In this document: positions 24,540-33,000 of the stretch, one piece after another
Numbering within the stretch: position 1 is the first letter of the stretch
Layout of the letters: each line of letters opens with the position of its first letter
Virus record (IMG/VR): IMGVR_UViG_3300037459_000226
Location: 1-64,000 of that record
Direction: 5' to 3' (one strand)
Length of the DNA stretch: 64,000 nt
From: a virus
Made by a program: the position numbers and the translations under genes
The notes under the pieces: model-generated
Databases searched by the model: none
Told to the model about the DNA's origin: nothing
Seen by the model: the letters and a program-made list of their open reading frames with translations, nothing else

Positions 24540-24818
24540 ATGCCCGTGTGGCACGCCTCAGTCGCTCTCCAATCCCGAAATGGTCCAAGACCAGTCGAAG
24601 CACTCAAACGCCAGCAAATTCACAAGGGGATCAAAATAGCCAGCGCCTTGCTGGTAGGTGTCGGCGGAGATCGAATTGTTTTCACCACGGATCCACCTAG
24701 AGACGCAATCCACGTTCAAAAGCCGCTGACAGTGGAAGAAATTGAGGGTTTACCCGATGGATGGATGCAGATCGCAGCCATAGACGAACGTGGGACGTAC
24801 AGAATTTTAAGGGTGTGA
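24540..24818 (+). CDS. Hypothetical protein
   Basis: 92 residues, ATG 24540. Alpha/beta with ALKRQQIHKGIKIA and EEIEGLPDGWMQIA. Its stop overlaps the next start (TGATG). Unassigned. Confidence 0.55.
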   Translation: MPVWHASVALQSRNGPRPVEALKRQQIHKGIKIASALLVGVGGDRIVFTTDPPRDAIHVQKPLTVEEIEGLPDGWMQIAAIDERGTYRILRV

Positions 24819-25336
24819 TGAGTCGGGAGCCTGAAGCCTCCGAAGCGGGACAAACTATGACCGATACGATCCACAAACCCTGCGACAACTGCCCGTGGAG
24901 AGTCTGTAACCACGGCAAGCGGACCAAATGGGGATTCTACACCAAGTCCAACCTCAAGCGTCTCTGGGGACAAATCCGGAGAGCTGCTCGCGGAGGGATT
25001 GCCCAAAGCTGCCACCCCACCGACCCCAGTCATCCAGACCACAGGGAAGCCGGAGCTAAAACGGGCAGCACACCCGTAGAATGTGCCGGGAGCGTCATCC
25101 TCGTCTACAGGGAACTCCAAAAGCTCAAAGACGCCGCCCCTGGCGACATCGTCGATGGAACCCACATAGACGCCTACCTCGCCCAGAACAAACAGCACGG
25201 ACTCACCAAAAAGGGACTCCTGCACTGGCTCATAGGTCGCCACCAAATGGGCGGAACATTCTTCGGGACAGGCCCCAAGCTCCCAAACGTGGACATCGAC
25301 GAACCCGGCGTCGGAAGAATATGTGACGCACCGTGA
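24818..25336 (+). CDS. DUF6283-like phage protein
   Basis: 172 residues from ATG 24818, chosen for the stop/start overlap; ATG 24857 is an alternative. KPCDNCPWRVCN, then SCHPTDPSHP and ECAGSVILVYRELQ reproduce the Cys/His pattern of DUF6283, a phage family of unknown function. Last gene of the rightward block. Confidence 0.75.
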   Translation: MSREPEASEAGQTMTDTIHKPCDNCPWRVCNHGKRTKWGFYTKSNLKRLWGQIRRAARGGIAQSCHPTDPSHPDHREAGAKTGSTPVECAGSVILVYRELQKLKDAAPGDIVDGTHIDAYLAQNKQHGLTKKGLLHWLIGRHQMGGTFFGTGPKLPNVDIDEPGVGRICDAP

Positions 25337-25337
25337 C

Positions 25338-25580
25338 TCAGACCGCGTCGGGCGCCCGCTTGCGACGTGAGTCCGCCACTGCGGGCGCTCGGGCGCGCAG
25401 GCTGTCGGCAACCGCAGGCGCTCGTGCCCGAAGAGAGTCCGCCACTGCCGGGGCGCGAAGAGGACGGTAGGGCACGGGAGGGGCCTCAGTCGCCTCGGTC
25501 TGGAGGCCGAACGTCAGGAACTCCGGAATCGCCCCAGGAGTCCCGATTCCCAAGGTGATGACTTGGTTGATGTCGGCCAT
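25338..25580 (-). CDS. Small virion-type protein with tandem repeats
   Basis: 80 residues, ATG 25580 overlapping the fibre gene's stop. The start ITLGIGTPGAIPEFLTFGL is a signature I know from small phage tail-region proteins. The C-terminal half is three near-copies of an 11-residue unit (AVADSLRARAP), reflected in repeated DNA at about 25350-25450. Probably a minor structural component. Confidence 0.6.
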   Translation of the reverse strand: MADINQVITLGIGTPGAIPEFLTFGLQTEATEAPPVPYRPLRAPAVADSLRARAPAVADSLRARAPAVADSRRKRAPDAV

Positions 25581-28500
25581 CACGAAGCCCTTGTGATGGA
25601 CGTCGGGGTCACGGCGTCATCCAGGGTGAACGTCATCAGGCTGGTCGAGCCGTCAACTTTCTTCACCGTTACGGTCGTGCTGCTGACGGCCCGTTCGAAC
25701 AGGAACTGGGTGATCATGTACATCGCCTGTCGCATAGTCGGGATTGATCCGTCGGCGACCACAGAGTCCGCCATCGTGGTGTCCAGCGCTCCGTCCACCT
25801 CGACGTTGATCTCAGCCTTCATTCCTGTGCTCATCCCGCCGAGATCGCTCAAACCGGCGCCATTGGCGCCGATGCGTGGGAAGCTGTCACCTGTCTGGGC
25901 CGTGTGACCGGTGAGTGTCGTGACCGTCGCGACCAACGTGACGTTCGCGACCGCGTCCGCCGCCGGATCAAAGTAATTTGCCGACACGATCGTGCGAGCA
26001 TTGAACTCCGCAACTGTCGGGATGTCAGCAATCGCAGCCGTGTGATCGGCCGTCTGGGCAGTGTGGCCGGTCAGTGTCGTGACCGTCGCGACCAGCGCCA
26101 CCGTGTCGGCTGCCGGATCGAAGTAAGCCGTCGCCAGTATCGTGCGGGCCACCATTTCGGCATTCGTTGGCCCATCGTAATCGCTGAGAGCCGTATCGGC
26201 TTCGGCATTCACCTCCGCCTTCATGCCGGTGCTCATACCGCCAAGATCGCTCAGGCCAGCGCCGGCAGTGCCGATTTCGGCCGTGTCTGTGAGGGTCGAA
26301 CTGACGTCGTTCTCGATGTCCGACTTGTTCTCGGTGACGTTCCCGCCGGCGTCCGTGTACTGGAACTCGCCGTCGTGGTCGATCGTGCCGCCCGTGCAGG
26401 TCGCAGTCGTGATCTGGCCGCGGCCCGTGATGAACGACACGTCTCCGGTGGCCATGTTGGTCGGGGCGATTTTACCGTCAAAGCTCAGTAGATTAACGGT
26501 CGTCGCGCCGAGTGCTCCGAAGTTCAGCGTGATAGAGCCAGCCACTTCAGTGAAGCATTGATGGAACGTAAAGTTCCCGGCCTGCCCCACGGTGAACGTG
26601 CCTTCCAGGCCACACCGTTCAAAGTGGCCGTCATTATCCAGCGTTACGGCCCCCAGGGCGCACTCCTCAAACTCATACTTGCCGGTGGCAGTCGCGATGC
26701 CACTGACGTCCGCACCGGAGATGAACGCCCCTGTGATATCTTGGCCGCCCAGTGCCAACGTCCAGTTGTTCCCGAAATACGATTCGTCGACGGTGGAAGC
26801 GACCAGCGTGATCGAGGACCCATTGACGATGTGGAAGTCGCTCAGGCCCAATGATGCGGCAAGCGTCTTCGCATCAGCGAGGGAATCTACCGGGTGATCG
26901 GCCACGCCGTTTTCGTGGTCTTGCGTCCCCGCCACACCGTTGACCGTGTCGATGTAGACGCGTCCGTTTTGGTAGCCCGCCGATACGGTGATGTCGAGGT
27001 TTATCGTCTGGCCTGTTCCACTGTCGGTCAGTTCCCACGCACCACGCCGATTGACCGTACCGCCGATGCAGTTCGAGCTCGTGACTAGCCTCCCATTGCC
27101 ATCCAGGTGCAGGATGTCCGTCCCGCTTTGCCCCATATTCTGGAGCTCGACGCCTCCCGCGTAGTGGTGTAGGTGCAGGGTCGTGTTCAGCACCGCTCCG
27201 CCAAAGTCAAAGATGGCCGGAGAAACTGCGTGGTGGTAGCACTGATCAGCGTGAAGTGTTCCAGCCGGCAGGGTGACTGTTCCGTTAATCCCGCAAAAGA
27301 GCATGTGGCAGTCGTCGCCCACCGTGACGGCACCGATTTCGCAACCGAGGAAAGTCGTCCCAGATCCCGTGCAGATACCCGAGACGGCAGCACCCGACAC
27401 AAGCGTCGCAGCCATGCTCACGCCGCCGAGCGCCAGCGTCCAATTGTCACCAAAGTATGAATGATTGTCAGAATTCGCCGTCAGGGTGATGCTTGACCCG
27501 TTGACCAGTTGAAAGTCTGTCACGCCAAGCGAGGCGGACAGCGTCAGTGCATCGGCAAGAGTCAGGACGGCGTTGTCCCCCGTACCGTTCACGTGCGGCT
27601 CGGTCCCTGCCGTTCCGTTGACCGTGTCGATCCAGATGCGGCCCAACGCATAGCCGATCGTCTGCCCGATATTCACGGCCTCCACATTCAGGAGTTTGAC
27701 AGACAGGTCAGAGGGGGTGGTGGATGCGGTGGCGAATCGAAGGTAGACGTTGCCGAGTTCCGACCCCGTGCCCGTGTGCTTTTGGAACAGGGCGGGCGTA
27801 CCCGAGATGGTCGCAGTGCCGCCGGTGCCTTCGAGGACCGCAACGGTCTCCCAATCAGCACCAACGTGGTCCCACGCCTGGAGGACCATCTCGTCGTTGT
27901 TGCCGTCGATGTTGACCTTGAAGACGCAGTTGACCGCTTGCCTCGCACCACCGACGACAAACCCGTAGACGTGGTCGATGACGTCCGTGGTGTCCGTGAA
28001 GTCATGGGACGACCCTGCGTCGTTCTCGACGTCAGCGAATGTACCGGAAACGGTCGCCCACACTTTTGTCGTGCTGCCGGGGTCGATCGCCCCGCTCGTG
28101 TTGTCACTCGACGGCGCGAACGAGAGGGCACCACCAGACGCTGCACCGATGTTGTCCACCTGTTGGCTCACGGCTGCAATGTCGGCGCTCACAGAAGCTG
28201 CCGCCGGAGCGCCCAATCTCGCGAAGTTGTCGCCTGTCTGGACGGTATGGCCGGTAAGGGTCGTGACAGTGTCGCAAAGTTGAATGTCGGTCCCGCTGAG
28301 ATCGTTCGCCGTCGCCTTATTCTCAATGTTGCCCCAGTCGATCCCGGCGGCCCCAGTTGCGGTGACGTCCAGCTTGCGGCCGGCAGTGGTCGACTGGAGT
28401 GGTCCGGCAGCGGAGGCCCCGAACATCGCGTCGTAGACGGCTTCCTCGACGACCTGATACTCGTGCCGCACCGGCAGGCTGACAGCGCTCCCCACAACCG

Positions 28501-28732
28501 TCAGGACGAGAGTCCCTACCGTGCCGGTGTCGGTCGCGTCCAACTCGCAGTTGTAGTAGCCGTCCGCATCGCTGACCGGCACCGTGACATCACTCTTGGC
28601 CCCGAGCGCCTGCCCGTTCTTCGACAGCTTGACCGCAGGACTGACGCCCGTTTCGGCAGTCCACCCGTCGTCGCTATCGACGAACGGTCCAATGAGCACG
28701 TCATCGGCTGTAGATTGCCGCAGGTAGTGCAT
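25580..28732 (-). CDS. Tail fibre / adhesin-like protein
   Basis: 1,050 residues of Gly, Thr, Ala, Asp-rich beta sequence. Two copies of a roughly 200-residue unit are clear (IDTVNGTAGTEPH... and IDTVNGVAGTQDH..., each with LVNGSSITL or IVNGSSITL and NWTLALGG), and look like a beta-solenoid. The linker TVTTLTGHT recurs three times and GLSDLGGMSTGMKAE twice. Such modular repeats are usual in receptor-binding fibres. It begins three bases after the lectin-like gene upstream. Confidence 0.7.
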   Translation of the reverse strand: MHYLRQSTADDVLIGPFVDSDDGWTAETGVSPAVKLSKNGQALGAKSDVTVPVSDADGYYNCELDATDTGTVGTLVLTVVGSAVSLPVRHEYQVVEEAVYDAMFGASAAGPLQSTTAGRKLDVTATGAAGIDWGNIENKATANDLSGTDIQLCDTVTTLTGHTVQTGDNFARLGAPAAASVSADIAAVSQQVDNIGAASGGALSFAPSSDNTSGAIDPGSTTKVWATVSGTFADVENDAGSSHDFTDTTDVIDHVYGFVVGGARQAVNCVFKVNIDGNNDEMVLQAWDHVGADWETVAVLEGTGGTATISGTPALFQKHTGTGSELGNVYLRFATASTTPSDLSVKLLNVEAVNIGQTIGYALGRIWIDTVNGTAGTEPHVNGTGDNAVLTLADALTLSASLGVTDFQLVNGSSITLTANSDNHSYFGDNWTLALGGVSMAATLVSGAAVSGICTGSGTTFLGCEIGAVTVGDDCHMLFCGINGTVTLPAGTLHADQCYHHAVSPAIFDFGGAVLNTTLHLHHYAGGVELQNMGQSGTDILHLDGNGRLVTSSNCIGGTVNRRGAWELTDSGTGQTINLDITVSAGYQNGRVYIDTVNGVAGTQDHENGVADHPVDSLADAKTLAASLGLSDFHIVNGSSITLVASTVDESYFGNNWTLALGGQDITGAFISGADVSGIATATGKYEFEECALGAVTLDNDGHFERCGLEGTFTVGQAGNFTFHQCFTEVAGSITLNFGALGATTVNLLSFDGKIAPTNMATGDVSFITGRGQITTATCTGGTIDHDGEFQYTDAGGNVTENKSDIENDVSSTLTDTAEIGTAGAGLSDLGGMSTGMKAEVNAEADTALSDYDGPTNAEMVARTILATAYFDPAADTVALVATVTTLTGHTAQTADHTAAIADIPTVAEFNARTIVSANYFDPAADAVANVTLVATVTTLTGHTAQTGDSFPRIGANGAGLSDLGGMSTGMKAEINVEVDGALDTTMADSVVADGSIPTMRQAMYMITQFLFERAVSSTTVTVKKVDGSTSLMTFTLDDAVTPTSITRAS

Positions 28733-28735
28733 CTG

Positions 28736-29347
28736 TCATCCCGCCATGTTATGAAATCTGTGATGGTAACTCAGCGGCGGAACTCCTCCAGCGTCGGCGA
28801 CTAAAATATTGAAGTTGTCGAAGAAACCGGCAACTGTCTCCGAAATGACAAATACACGCATGCCGTGAATTGTCTTGGTGTTAAACAACGAGGACGTAAA
28901 ACTTAACGATGCTCCGGTGACGGTTTCTGAACTAACAATTGAGTCGCCATTTACCGTAGAAGTGAAAGCTACGGTGTCGCCTGGTGCCCACGACTGACTG
29001 GCGTCTGTGTCGCGGGTTGTGACTCCGGTGTCAATTTCCTGCAATATCATAAGGTCGGACGTGGTGTTCATGGTGGCCTGCCAGAAGTGGGACGAATCCT
29101 GCCAGCGAAGCACGTGTCCCATTCCCGCCTCTGTACCACTGTGAAGTGTGCCGTCGTTTGTTACAACCGCGTCGGCAAGGCCAGAGTCGATAAAGCAGCG
29201 CCCATCACCTTCACATACATCAGTCGATGCAATAACCGTGAACGAGCCAGACTGCACCGTCCAGCCGCCGCCAACGGTATCGACGTCGGGCGTGTGTGAC
29301 GCGAGCGCCGTATCTGACGCCTCTGTGAACGTGTCGGTGACGGACAT
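28736..29347 (-). CDS. Lectin-like tail protein
   Basis: 203 residues. The opening VTDTFTEASDTALASHTPD plus GGGWTVQSGSFTV is typical of concanavalin/LamG-like beta-sandwich domains on phage tail proteins. Partner of the large fibre downstream and probably binds a host glycan. Confidence 0.65.
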   Translation of the reverse strand: MSVTDTFTEASDTALASHTPDVDTVGGGWTVQSGSFTVIASTDVCEGDGRCFIDSGLADAVVTNDGTLHSGTEAGMGHVLRWQDSSHFWQATMNTTSDLMILQEIDTGVTTRDTDASQSWAPGDTVAFTSTVNGDSIVSSETVTGASLSFTSSLFNTKTIHGMRVFVISETVAGFFDNFNILVADAGGVPPLSYHHRFHNMAG

Positions 29348-29350
29348 GAT

Positions 29351-29857
29351 TCAATTATCGCTCCGCTGTCGCTCCGCAAACTTCCGCACGACTCGTTCAC
29401 CGAATTCCTTTTCAAACCTCCCGTCCGCATCACCGCCCAGGCTGTCCGCGTCGTCAACTGTCGCCCCGTGGCTGCGGAGGTATGACTTGAAATCACGGAC
29501 GCGCTGTGCGTTCATTGCCCGGTCGTCAGGCGGGCCGTCGATCCCGTGTGACCAGATCGTGAACGCCCGGCCGTCGGCCTCGACCAATTGTTCCATCGCC
29601 GCATCGCAGTGGAGCAAGCAGGAACAAACGGTGACGCGGTCGGCCGGATTCCCACGGACGTTGCGAACCCGGAACGGGCGGTTGCGCCTGTCGCCGTCGC
29701 GGTACTGGACAAGGATACCAAGTGCACCACTCTCGTTGACAAAACGGCTTTCCGGTGGCGTTCCCATCGTATCGAATAGTTCGATTTCCGAAGCGGACAA
29801 TTCGGTTCGCTTGGTCCAAGGAATCAGGATTAAGCATCGGCGGTTCATATTGATCAT
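29351..29857 (-). CDS. Hypothetical protein of the tail region
   Basis: 168 residues; ATG 29857 (ATG 29848 possible), without a strong ribosome site. Starts RRCLILIPWTKR, has a DRVTVCSCLLHCDAAM segment and a charged helical end. The fold is not recognised. Confidence 0.55.
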   Translation of the reverse strand: MINMNRRCLILIPWTKRTELSASEIELFDTMGTPPESRFVNESGALGILVQYRDGDRRNRPFRVRNVRGNPADRVTVCSCLLHCDAAMEQLVEADGRAFTIWSHGIDGPPDDRAMNAQRVRDFKSYLRSHGATVDDADSLGGDADGRFEKEFGERVVRKFAERQRSDN

Positions 29858-29882
29858 CAGCCGTGGCTACTCGACTGTCTGG

Positions 29883-31196
29883 TTATTTGTCAGGCGTGGC
29901 CGTGTCATCGTCCTTGCGCCTGAGCCTGCTCGTCAGTGGCCCGCGCAGCATCCCGGCGACCAAAACCAACGCGCTGGCCGGTATACCAACCTTGGCCGCA
30001 ACCACGGCTAGTCCCGCTTCTGCGCCCTTCACTGCTACCGCCTTGCCGATGGACCGGATGGAAGGGTGGCTGTCGACCTCGTCGCTGACTTGGCCTGTTA
30101 CGAAATCCTCAAGGTGATCCCTCGTCTCTCTTCCAGCGGATTTGAGGCGAGCATCAACGGGACCGTCTGCCGCGAGAAAGTTCTTCCCGAACGTCACCAG
30201 TTCACCCACGATAAACGGCTTCGCCACCGCAACCACGCGGCCCGGCAGGCTGGCTTTCGATTCGGCAACATCCGCTTTTGTCTCTTCGGTGATCTGCCGG
30301 TAGCGCTCGAGTTGTTCCTCTGTCGCGTACTGGGCGAGGTCTTGCAGCTTGACGTAGCCGAGTGCCCGCATCTGTGAGTCCAAGCCAGCACCTGATACCG
30401 ACGCCATCTGCTGGGGTTGCTGTTGGGGATACCGTTGACGCGGCGCAACATTCAAGATTCCAAGCGTCAAGCCCTGCGCCTGTGTCTTTGGCGGGACGCG
30501 TTCGCACCACCCGTTCTGGCAGTTGAGCTGTGCTGCCTGTTCCCGCCAGCCAGATTCGGCTATGCGGATGCTCATTGCAAAACCGATGTTGGCCTGTGGT
30601 GCAGTGTCAATCGTTGTCCACGCCAGTAGGCCGCACGCTTCGTACCCTTCGCCGCGGTCCACAAGAATCGCCGATCCGCTACGGCCGTTGGCGGGGGCAG
30701 GCGTAAACGTCAACTCCCCATCTTTGCCCATGTTGATGATCCGCCCCTTAAACGCTGTCGGCGGCGGCTTCATATTGCGAAAGCCGACTGAAATCATGTC
30801 GACTCCCCTGCCGACTAAGGGAGACGTCAATCCAACGAACGGAATCACGGGAATCGACCGCGATGGCTTGCGGAACTCGACGACCGCAGCATCAAACGTA
30901 GGCGTCTCCCTCTTCCACAGCACCACACCCTCGACCCTCCGCTGTGGCTGTCCGCCGGGGAAGAACTGCAGGCTGACACGCGCATTTTTCTGGACGACGT
31001 GCCCGTTCGTGAGGACGCGGTAGTGCGTGTCGGTTTCCTCGAAGACGAACCCGGTGCCTCCGTGGCCGTGGGCGACGTCGGTCAACTGTTCGATGTAGCA
31101 GGTCGCGTCCCGGGCCTCCTCTAGAGTGACACCGGCATCGCACCAGCCGGACAGCAGCCCGACGACCATGATTGCAGCAGCGATTGTGTGTTTCAT
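29883..31196 (-). CDS. Secreted trypsin-like serine protease
   Basis: 437 residues. A signal peptide (hydrophobic residues 4-16, ending near Ala21) precedes a trypsin-like domain with a full triad: His66 in LTNGHVV, Asp102 in TFDAAVVEF and Ser173 in NGRSGSA. The C-terminal 200 residues are Gln-rich, then helical, ending in a hydrophobic stretch (ALVLVAGM) and a basic tail. Encoded beside the lysis-type genes. It may process virion or cell-surface proteins, or help degrade the envelope. An exported protease is uncommon in phages. Confidence 0.78.
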   Translation of the reverse strand: MKHTIAAAIMVVGLLSGWCDAGVTLEEARDATCYIEQLTDVAHGHGGTGFVFEETDTHYRVLTNGHVVQKNARVSLQFFPGGQPQRRVEGVVLWKRETPTFDAAVVEFRKPSRSIPVIPFVGLTSPLVGRGVDMISVGFRNMKPPPTAFKGRIINMGKDGELTFTPAPANGRSGSAILVDRGEGYEACGLLAWTTIDTAPQANIGFAMSIRIAESGWREQAAQLNCQNGWCERVPPKTQAQGLTLGILNVAPRQRYPQQQPQQMASVSGAGLDSQMRALGYVKLQDLAQYATEEQLERYRQITEETKADVAESKASLPGRVVAVAKPFIVGELVTFGKNFLAADGPVDARLKSAGRETRDHLEDFVTGQVSDEVDSHPSIRSIGKAVAVKGAEAGLAVVAAKVGIPASALVLVAGMLRGPLTSRLRRKDDDTATPDK

Positions 31197-31255
31197 TTCA
31201 GCGTCTCCGTTTCATGTTTCTTGTTCCATTTGGCCTATCGACATTTCTCGTCATC

Positions 31256-31855
31256 CTACGGGTTGACCATCGCGTATGCCACCTCAAGACACTTATCGTG
31301 CCATTCCGACTGGTTGTCCATCTCGCTGTGCTTGGCGTTCAATTTCACCGGCGTCTGCATGATGGTGAACCGCGACGTTCGCTTCAGTTTGTGGCCGCGT
31401 GGCATGTTCTTTGTCTGGTAAAACTTCCAGACCTCGTCGACGTTCGACGGTATCCAGATGGGCCTCCACGGCATGAACGCTCGCCACTTCATGAACCCGT
31501 GGTGAAGGACCGGGTCGCACAACACCGCCGACTTGACGTCGATCCCGAGCCGTTGCAGCGACTTCGCGAGTTGTACGAAACCGAAGCCGCAGCCCCAAGA
31601 GTATCCGAAGATCGCTACATTCGGCGGCGGTCCCTTGCGCCCAAGCCGATAGACGAACTCGGCAGTGTGGTCAGTGTTTCCCTTCCACGGTTCCAGCATA
31701 ACGAGAGTCTGTTGGCCGCTGAATTCGTATCTGAGTTTCGCGTAAAGACCCGTGCAACCGCTGCCGGCACTGCCCTTGTGCTGAGTGAAACCCGAGCGCA
31801 CGATCAGCACGTTTGTGACCTGGTGGTCTTTGTTGGTGTGGTCGAACCCAGACAT
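31256..31855 (-). CDS. Alpha/beta hydrolase, LysB-like lysis esterase candidate
   Basis: 199 residues from ATG 31855, overlapping the holin-like stop. The nucleophile elbow is GYSWGCG with Ser86; Asp114 (LCDPV) and a C-terminal His (185 or 176) complete a plausible triad. No signal peptide. Next to a holin-like gene, it recalls the cutinase-like LysB esterases of mycobacteriophages, which act on the outer envelope. Substrate here unknown. Confidence 0.62.
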   Translation of the reverse strand: MSGFDHTNKDHQVTNVLIVRSGFTQHKGSAGSGCTGLYAKLRYEFSGQQTLVMLEPWKGNTDHTAEFVYRLGRKGPPPNVAIFGYSWGCGFGFVQLAKSLQRLGIDVKSAVLCDPVLHHGFMKWRAFMPWRPIWIPSNVDEVWKFYQTKNMPRGHKLKRTSRFTIMQTPVKLNAKHSEMDNQSEWHDKCLEVAYAMVNP

Positions 31856-32091
31856 CAGTGCCCCTCTACAAAGTGGTTCACCAAGATCGGGGCGATCACG
31901 CTGACAGCCGCGATCGCTGCCATTCCCCACGCCAGCAGCCGCACGACCTTTTTGTCGAGCACGTGAATCTTGCCGTTGACCGCCTCGAACCTCGCGTCGT
32001 CTTCTCCAGCGCGCTCAAGGAGCCTGTCCATCTTGGCGGTCATCGCGCCGCGCCACACGTTCCAGTCGTCGCCGCTGGGTGGATCGCTCAT
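31855..32091 (-). CDS. Holin-like membrane protein
   Basis: 78 residues. A coiled-coil N-terminal 45 residues and one C-terminal transmembrane segment (WGMAAIAAVSVIAPILV) give the plan of XhlA/hemolysin-type accessory holins. It overlaps the esterase gene (ATGA), supporting a lysis pair. Confidence 0.6.
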   Translation of the reverse strand: MSDPPSGDDWNVWRGAMTAKMDRLLERAGEDDARFEAVNGKIHVLDKKVVRLLAWGMAAIAAVSVIAPILVNHFVEGH

Positions 32092-32132
32092 GTCAGACGA
32101 TTGTGGGGGATGCTGGGCGATCCGTCAACACG

Positions 32133-32642
32133 TCACACAAATCCCTCAATTCGATTGCGGGGAGGTGGCTCGCTGTCGCTCACCTCGGAGCGATCCAGTC
32201 GGTAGCACATCACGTAGGCGTCTTCGGCGGTATCGTCGTAGTGGTGGCGCAAGACGTGGACCGACATGAAGCCATGCTCGCGGAAGAAGAGCTGTGCCGT
32301 CAGGTTCGATTCCCGGACTTCGAGCACAATATCCTTGCGGCGTTGCTGCTGGAGCTTCGTAATCAGCCGGTCGATCATCTGCCGGCCGACGGTCGAGCGC
32401 CGGAACAGTACGCCGACTGCGAAGTTGAGGATCTGGAGCCTGGACTTGTGCAGCTCGTAGATCATGAAGCCGACAATTCGTCCGTCGTGCTCGGCGACCA
32501 TTCCGCTGCAGTTCCGCTGCTTGAGGCAGCAGAGGAAGTCGTCTTCGGTCCAGGAGAACTCGAAGCTTTCGCGTTCGATTTCGAGGACGTCCGGCATGTC
32601 GAGCAGGAGAATCCAGCGGATCTGGACTGTTATTGTGGTCAT
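32133..32642 (-). CDS. GNAT acetyltransferase, RimI-like
   Basis: 169 residues, ATG 32642 behind GGGAG. FSWTEDDFLCCL, GFMIYELHKSRLQILNFAV, then RRSTVGRQMID (acetyl-CoA loop) and LEVRESNLTAQLFFREHGF are typical of RimI-type N-acetyltransferases. It could acetylate a phage or host protein N-terminus. Stop/start overlap with the RHH gene upstream. Confidence 0.8.
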   Translation of the reverse strand: MTTITVQIRWILLLDMPDVLEIERESFEFSWTEDDFLCCLKQRNCSGMVAEHDGRIVGFMIYELHKSRLQILNFAVGVLFRRSTVGRQMIDRLITKLQQQRRKDIVLEVRESNLTAQLFFREHGFMSVHVLRHHYDDTAEDAYVMCYRLDRSEVSDSEPPPRNRIEGFV

Positions 32643-32815
32643 TCCAGCTCCCTTTCCTTTTCCACCAATTCTTCCACATCCGACCGAATGTACCGGCGAA
32701 TGAGTTCGCTACTGCTGATCCTCTGCCGGATCGCCTCGTGTTGAATTGCCACGTACTCATGCTGCGGCATCGTGATTGACAACTGTTTCTTTTGTCCGAG
32801 TGGGCTTATGGGCAT
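32639..32815 (-). CDS. Ribbon-helix-helix (CopG-like) protein
   Basis: 58 residues (ATG 32815). KKQLSITMPQHEYVAIQ is a ribbon strand plus helix, followed by RISSSELIRRYIRSDVEEL: the RHH DNA-binding fold. Overlaps the acetyltransferase start by four bases. A transcription factor or an antitoxin-like partner to the GNAT are both possible, since RHH-GNAT pairs form toxin-antitoxin modules (there the RHH is usually first, as here). Confidence 0.65.
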   Translation of the reverse strand: MPISPLGQKKQLSITMPQHEYVAIQHEAIRQRISSSELIRRYIRSDVEELVEKERELE

Positions 32816-32997
32816 GGGGTGCTCAACCTCTCCACCTTTGGGAACTCCCTGATCTGCAACTTGGTCGGGAATTTGTCGAGGTCATGCTGCACCCGACCGT
32901 TGACGGTCACCTGTTTCACAAAACAGGCCACGCCGGCAGCGCGGCACTGATCCACGATGCTGACTGCCCACTCGTCTTCCATCGGGCCAGCAGGCAT
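32806..32997 (-). CDS. DUF5131-like C-terminal mini-protein
   Basis: 63 residues, ATG 32997 with GGAGG. VDQCRAAGVACFVKQ and LQIREFP match the end of DUF5131 (phage Gp37/Gp68), normally about 250 residues. Either a stand-alone domain or a remnant; the good ribosome site favours expression. Confidence 0.5.
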   Translation of the reverse strand: MPAGPMEDEWAVSIVDQCRAAGVACFVKQVTVNGRVQHDLDKFPTKLQIREFPKVERLSTPCP

Positions 32998-33000
32998 TGA

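Noticed and set aside
29148-30011. Plus-strand open frame of 287 codons
   Set aside because: Ser/Arg-rich and antisense to the lectin-like, 29351 and protease genes.
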